Below are positions 59,775-64,000 of a stretch of DNA of 64,000 bases, piece after piece. Under the pieces are notes generated by a model. That model did not search any database. It was given only the letters and a program-made list of their open reading frames with translations, and was not told the DNA's origin. The translations under genes and the position numbers were made by a program. Every line of letters starts with the position of its first letter. Position 1 is the first letter of the stretch. Source of the stretch: Progne subis subis (Eukaryota > Chordata > Aves > Passeriformes > Hirundinidae); NCBI GenBank assembly GCA_022316685.1, contig JAKJHU010000030.1, forward strand, positions 11,160,360 to 11,224,359, given 5' to 3'.

Positions 59775-60318
59775 GGTTGCCTCAGGATACCCAGCTCCCT
59801 GAGATGGAAGTTTGTGATGGGGGGATGAATGAAGCTCCCACAGTCCAGGAAGAGATGGTTAATGACCTGCCTTGCCAATATGATATTCACTATGGACCCT
59901 GATGGGATCCACCCCAGAGTTATAAGGGAACTGGAGAAAAAATTTGCCAAACCACTTTCTAGTATCTACCAGCAGTCCTGATTAACTAGAGAAATTCCAG
60001 ATGACTGGAACTTGGCAAAAGTAACACCCTTCTACAAGAGTGTTTGGAAGGCTGATCCAGGGAAATACAGGCCTTACCATGGTTCCAGGCAAGGTTATGG
60101 AAGAGATCATCCTGAATGCCACTACACAGCACATGCAGAAAAACCAGCCAATGTGAAAGGCTGCATCAAGTCCAGCCAACGTGAAAGGCAGGTGCTGCTT
60201 TACCAATCAGATCTCCTGTCACAGGCTGATCCATTTCTGTAAGTGGATGTGTTCTCTCTAGACTTGAGTAAAGTGTTTGACGCCATCTTCCACAGGATCT
60301 TCCTAGAACAACTCTCTT
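59775..60318 (+). mobile_element. CR1 LINE ORF2 fragment, plus strand, part 1 (before LTR insertion)
   Basis: CR1 ORF2 sequence from just before the RT core. 'acccagctccctgagatgg', 'ccctgatgggatccacccc', 'gattaactagagaaattcc' and 'gatgactggaacttggcaaa' are in order, followed by the RT segment with LDLSKVFDAI (YLDLSKAFDTV-like) at about 60258-60290. Frameshifts break it throughout. It is interrupted by the LTR at 60319 and continues at 61039. Confidence 0.88.
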
Positions 60319-61038
60319 TGTATCTGGTTTTTTCCCCACTCCGGGCGGGAGAGGACCTCTGGCTAGCTCGGTCAACACAGATACAGATGTTTCCAGTTCA
60401 TTTCGGCTTCGGCTTAGCAGTTGGACCCCGTATGTCGAGACAGTCAACAGCAGCAGAAGAGAAAAGGCTGGCTCTCAGCTTAGCAGGTTAAAAGATGTTT
60501 ATTAGCTCCAGAGTTGAGAAGCAGAGAGCTCCGAGCTCAGAGGCGAGAGCTCAGAGGCTGGGAGCTGAGCAGCTGAGCGAGGAGCTGCTCGGAGAGCTGC
60601 TGGGAGAGCTGCTGGGAGAGAGCTGCTCGGAGAGAGTTCGAATCTCCCTCCTCTCCCTTATAAGCGGGGTAGGGGTTCCAGGGAGGATACAACAAGACAA
60701 CAAATCAGGGGATTCAGGGGGTAACAAGGTGTGCCCACCCCCAAGCCTCGGACCAACCACCTCCAGAGGAAAAGAATTCCCCCAGGCTACCTATCTACCT
60801 GAAGCCCTCTCCCTGAGGTTTCGCAATCTGGGAGGGACCCCTGGAGTGATAGACAGACTGCCCCAGAGTGAGGGGGGGCAGAGGGGATGTTACATGCCAT
60901 GTGAGGGGTGGGATAATTGACACAAAACACCTTATTATACAGATGACACAAAAGGGATACAAAATTGGGGATACAGTGAAATGAACCATAACATAAACTT
61001 CTTACAAAAACCTAATAAAACAGTTCTGCACCACCACA
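60319..61038 (-). mobile_element. Solo LTR, family A copy 3, minus strand, nested in CR1
   Basis: Reverse complement of the family A LTR, about 720 bp, from TGTATCTGG to CACCACCACA on the plus strand. The polyadenylation signal (plus-strand TTTATT) is at 60498-60503 and the TATA motif (TTATAA) at 60658-60663. Both flanks carry CTCTT (60314-60318 and 61039-61043); a sixth base does not match. It is longer than the copies at 7130 and 14530, mainly because of expanded GAGCTGCT/GGAGA repeats (60540-60640). CR1 reading resumes after it. Confidence 0.9.
60530..60645 (+). repeat. GAGCTGCT/GGAGAG minisatellite-like expansion in LTR
   Basis: Repeated units such as GAGAGCTGCTGG and GAGCTGCTCG occur in the R/U3 junction of the LTR. 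Shorter GAGCTGAG repeats sit at the same place in the 7130 and 14530 copies. Confidence 0.75.
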
Positions 61039-61482
61039 CTCTTCTCCTGTTTTGGATATGTGTACTCTTTGATGGGCAAAAAACTGGCTGGCTGGCCAGC
61101 CCGAAAGAGCTGTGGTTACTGGAGCCACATCCAACTGGTGGCAGGTCACTAGAGGTGTTCCCCAGGGCTAGTTTTGAGGCCAGTTTAACTTCTTTATTGA
61201 CAATCTGGATGTGGGGACTGGGTGCACTCTCAGTAAATTCCCAGATGATAGCGAGTTGTCTGGGAGTATTGGTCTGCTTGAGGAGAGGAAGGATCTACCG
61301 AGAGACCTAGAAAGACTCAATCAGTGGGCTGAGGACAACTGCAGAAGGTTCAATAAGGGTGTCTAGATCTGGCACTGGGTAGTCTGGGTTTAGTGTTTTA
61401 GGGATTACAGTGGCAGTGCTGGGCGGACTATTGGACTGGATGATCAAGGTCCCTTCCAACCCTGATGATACCATGACTCTAA
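61039..61482 (+). mobile_element. CR1 LINE fragment, plus strand, part 2 (after LTR insertion)
   Basis: It continues the CR1 RT from the insertion point: 'gctgtggttactggagcca', 'ggtgttccccagggctag', 'gacaatctggatgtgggga' and 'cagatgatagcgagttgtc'. At about 61358 it jumps to the 3' region ('tattggactggatgatcaa', 'ggtcccttccaaccctgatg') and ends near 61480. The stretch between, several hundred bases in a full CR1, is missing. Confidence 0.88.
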
Positions 61483-62806
61483 GATGAAAGTGTCATCTCA
61501 ACAGTCTGACAAAATGAGGAAAATATTAATGAATCCAATCTACATCATTTATTTCAATCACAAAAAAAACCTATCTATTTTAAACCTGATGAGAATATCT
61601 GTAGATAAATGGATACTGTTTTTTCTGTGGAAGTACAAAGGTGGTAAAGCATGTACAACCCTGAAATTTTCTTTATCTGCTAATCTTACTACTTTTTGTG
61701 CTCTTACATTAAGAAGAAAATGGCATGGAACAACTGATCCCTGTACAGAAAACTAAAATAGTTCATAAAAACTAATTTTGATTTGCCAACAGCTTTTCTG
61801 TTCTTTGCAGTCATTATCCGCAGTAATGGGCTGAAACAACTATACGAGAAATTAAGATGTACACTTGGATCATTGGTAAATGAGCCATTAGATAATAGAC
61901 AACTGATTTGTTTGGCTTACATATTATAAAGAATACTTCACTTTTAGAAAGGAGATGAAGAATTAGCTATGAATTGCCTGGTATTTTTTATGCTTTGGTG
62001 AACTTTCCTGGAGTGTAACTTTAATAGAGTTTTTTGTTCATTGATCTGGGAGAGTGAAGTAAAAATCATATATATATATATACATATCACATGTAATTAT
62101 GACTGCTGATATTTTGATTTTCTCTGTTGAAGGCCTAGCAGATGTATGCAAGAGAGAGGACATCACATATTATCTATGAACACAAAAGGGTTGGGTGAAG
62201 ATGGTAGAGAGAGTTTAAAAAGTTACTTTAACTTTAGAATACATTTCAAAATGACTGAGGATTTTGGTGACTGGAAGATCTTTTACTTTTGCTCAATCAT
62301 GAACCACATCAGGGAGAAATTAAGTTGGGAAATCATATTCCCAAATTTCATTTCTGCATACACTAAACTAAGTTTATGTTAAGTAAGATGCTTGCACTAG
62401 TAAAGAAATAACAAAAGACCACTTTCTGAGAGAAGAGCATCCTTTTTCCATTATGATCTCTTTTGAAGTAGCTGCTTGACTGATGAATTTGTACACATCC
62501 CACCTCCAATATTCCCCATTCCACTTTCCACATGTGTTTGCATTACTGAGAAGTAATCATAAAGAAAAATATAAACCGCAGTGAAAAGGAGATGGGTTGT
62601 GACAGCTAAAAAAGGACCAAATACTCCAGAAAAGTGATCATATTACCATTTTTTCTGACCTTTCAGCAGCCACCAGACCAAATAAATAGAAGGACAAGGT
62701 TAACAGGTAGAAAACAGACACAGCAGGAATTATTTCATTCATTGATCTTGAAGGTTGGACAATTTGAACAGGGTATTGTATAGATGGTTTTTCCTAATTA
62801 TTCATC
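61483..62806. other. Unannotated AT-rich sequence
   Basis: No gene was recognised. It contains a short TA-rich simple sequence at about 62069-62085. The 90-codon frame 61484-61756 and the 78-codon frame 62146-62382 have no recognisable domains. Confidence 0.55.
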
Positions 62807-62812
62807 AATATA
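62807..62812 (+). repeat. Left target-site duplication of the 62813 LTR
   Basis: AATATA, repeated exactly at 63513-63518. Confidence 0.75.
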
Positions 62813-63512
62813 TGTAGTGGTGCGAGAGTTGTTTTATTAAGTTATTAAGTTATTTTTGTAAGATTTATAAGTTATTTTTGTAATGGTTCAGTCCACTGTA
62901 CCCCCTGTGTTCTGTAATAGTTTCCCCCCTATGAGTTAGTTATATAACCAGACGTTTTGTGTCAATCACCCTTCCCTGCACCTGTCCCTGTCAATCCCCC
63001 CTCTCTCCTCTTGGTCGCCCTGTCTGTCACTTCGAGACCCTTCTCTGGATTCTGGAAAGATCCAGGAGAGGCGTCGAGTGATAGGCTGGTGCTCGGGGAA
63101 TCCCCTCCTCCCCTCTTGTGATTTGTTCATTGTTCAGAAGTTGACACCCCATGTTACACCCCTGTGTTCCCTGGTTGGCTGACCCGTTGTCACCAACCCT
63201 GGATCCTCCCCCATTTATAAGTGGCCGCAATGCTTTGGTCTAGGCTTTCTCTGGGCAGAAGTGGTCTGAGGTGGAGGTCCTTGCCGGACTCCCCTTGATA
63301 AACTACCTTCTACCCTGCCTTAAAAGAGTTGACCCTTTTTCCATTGCCGCAGTCGTGACGCCATCAGACCCACTCGCCTGTGTGGGGAACCAAAAACCCA
63401 CCGGGAGGAGGTCACTCACCCTGCCTCTAACCCCGACCGATCCACGCTGCTGCAGTGCAGAACTGAGGTAGCCTGTGGTCAACGCCTGCTAGGTGTGAGG
63501 GACACTGTGACA
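62813..63512 (+). mobile_element. Solo LTR, ERVK-like, family D, plus strand
   Basis: A complete 700-bp LTR from TGTAGTGGTGCGAG to CACTGTGACA, with perfect AATATA duplications. U3 starts with a 22-bp tandem duplication (AAGTTATTTTTGTAA at 62847-62861 and 62869-62883). The TATA box is TTTATAA (63214-63220). The polyadenylation signal is the variant GATAAA (about 63296-63301). U5 is CpG-rich. It is the same family as 58821-59521 in opposite orientation. The frames 63027-63230 and 63271-63471 are chance. Confidence 0.9.
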
Positions 63513-63518
63513 AATATA
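63513..63518 (+). repeat. Right target-site duplication of the 62813 LTR
   Basis: AATATA, identical to 62807-62812. Confidence 0.75.
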
Positions 63519-64000
63519 CATTAAAAAAAATGCATTCCTTTACAGAAGAGATTAATTTATGTGTCAGTGTCCCATTGTCAGGGGCAAAGAATGGATTGAA
63601 TCTGTTAGTTGCTCTTTAACCAGGAGCATAAAGAATGTACACAGATTTGTCTCTTTCTAAGAAAATAAATTACAGAGGTATCTGTAGCACTTATCTTCAA
63701 GCACTTGTACTACACATTATTCCACCTAAACTCTCCCCACAGTCAGCTGGATGAAACACTTCTGCAGGCAGGAAGTTAAAAGTGTCTTAGTTACATTTAT
63801 GCTCTGAACATCCTGTAATTTTCATGTTGTTCAGTAGAAATCTTACCCCAAGCGCCTACCAGATAGGTAAGACTAAATCAAGTAGGTGAACCAGTCTTCC
63901 TAATTCTTTTCATGAGAAACTAATAAACTTACCAAAATATGGTTAATAAGATACTATTTATATAACTTTTTCATGGCTATCTGGAAGACTGGGCTTTGGA
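63519..64000. other. Unannotated AT-rich sequence
   Basis: No gene or repeat was recognised up to the window edge. Confidence 0.55.

Noticed and set aside
1..64000. CRISPR arrays, prokaryotic operons, plasmid or phage features
   Set aside because: No regularly spaced direct repeats with unique spacers, no dense gene packing, no Shine-Dalgarno-preceded frames. CR1 and LTR content indicates a vertebrate genome.
1..64000. Intact endogenous retrovirus with gag, pol or env
   Set aside because: None of the LTRs is paired with a same-strand partner at proviral distance with viral reading frames between. The long RT-like frames found belong to CR1, a non-LTR element.

Overview
The window looks like nuclear DNA from a bird, probably a passerine or another neoavian. 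It is AT-rich and has no operons, ribosome binding sites or dense reading frames. The identifiable content is almost entirely CR1 LINE fragments and endogenous retrovirus (ERV) long terminal repeats (LTRs), the usual pairing in avian genomes. CR1 copies are recognised by their 3' end (a short run of ATTCTATG-type units) and by degraded endonuclease/reverse-transcriptase sequence. No Alu, B1/B2 or L1 is seen. Family and host calls rest on recalled repeat families, since no database search could be run.

I find no protein-coding gene, tRNA, rRNA or snRNA gene that I can support. The open frames are short (at most about 170 codons). They fall in low-complexity sequence, antisense to LTRs, inside dead CR1 copies, or in unique sequence without exon-like context. 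The window is best read as intergenic or deep intronic sequence.

Layout. 1-7 kb: AT-rich sequence with a likely ERVL LTR remnant and one CR1 scrap. 7-17 kb: a pair of solo LTRs of one family in opposite orientation (7130-7769 plus, 14530-15148 minus) and four CR1 fragments. 17.5-18 kb: a G/T-rich tract, a T20/A42 inverted homopolymer pair, and a candidate tRNA-derived SINE with recognisable Pol III A and B boxes. 19.5-24 kb: two CR1 copies, one with its parts out of order. 27-34 kb: T-rich tract, a possible minus-strand LTR, a divergent repeat split by an ERVL-type LTR, a second ERVL LTR, and a solo LTR with a perfect 6-bp target-site duplication. 34-54 kb: mostly unrecognised AT-rich DNA with three LTRs. 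54-64 kb: the densest part, with four complete solo LTRs, one LTR fragment and two CR1 copies, including an LTR nested inside a CR1.

Five LTRs (7130, 33498, 42441, 58821, 62813) begin TG, end CA and are flanked by perfect 6-bp direct repeats, and a sixth (54381) fits the same pattern. A 6-bp duplication is typical of class II (ERVK-like) elements. None has adjoining gag, pol or env sequence, so all are solo LTRs, the product of LTR-LTR recombination. I found no convincing undescribed system. The most notable items are the tRNA-like SINE candidate, the inverted LTR pairs with a nested insertion, the rearranged CR1 copies and the G-run tract.
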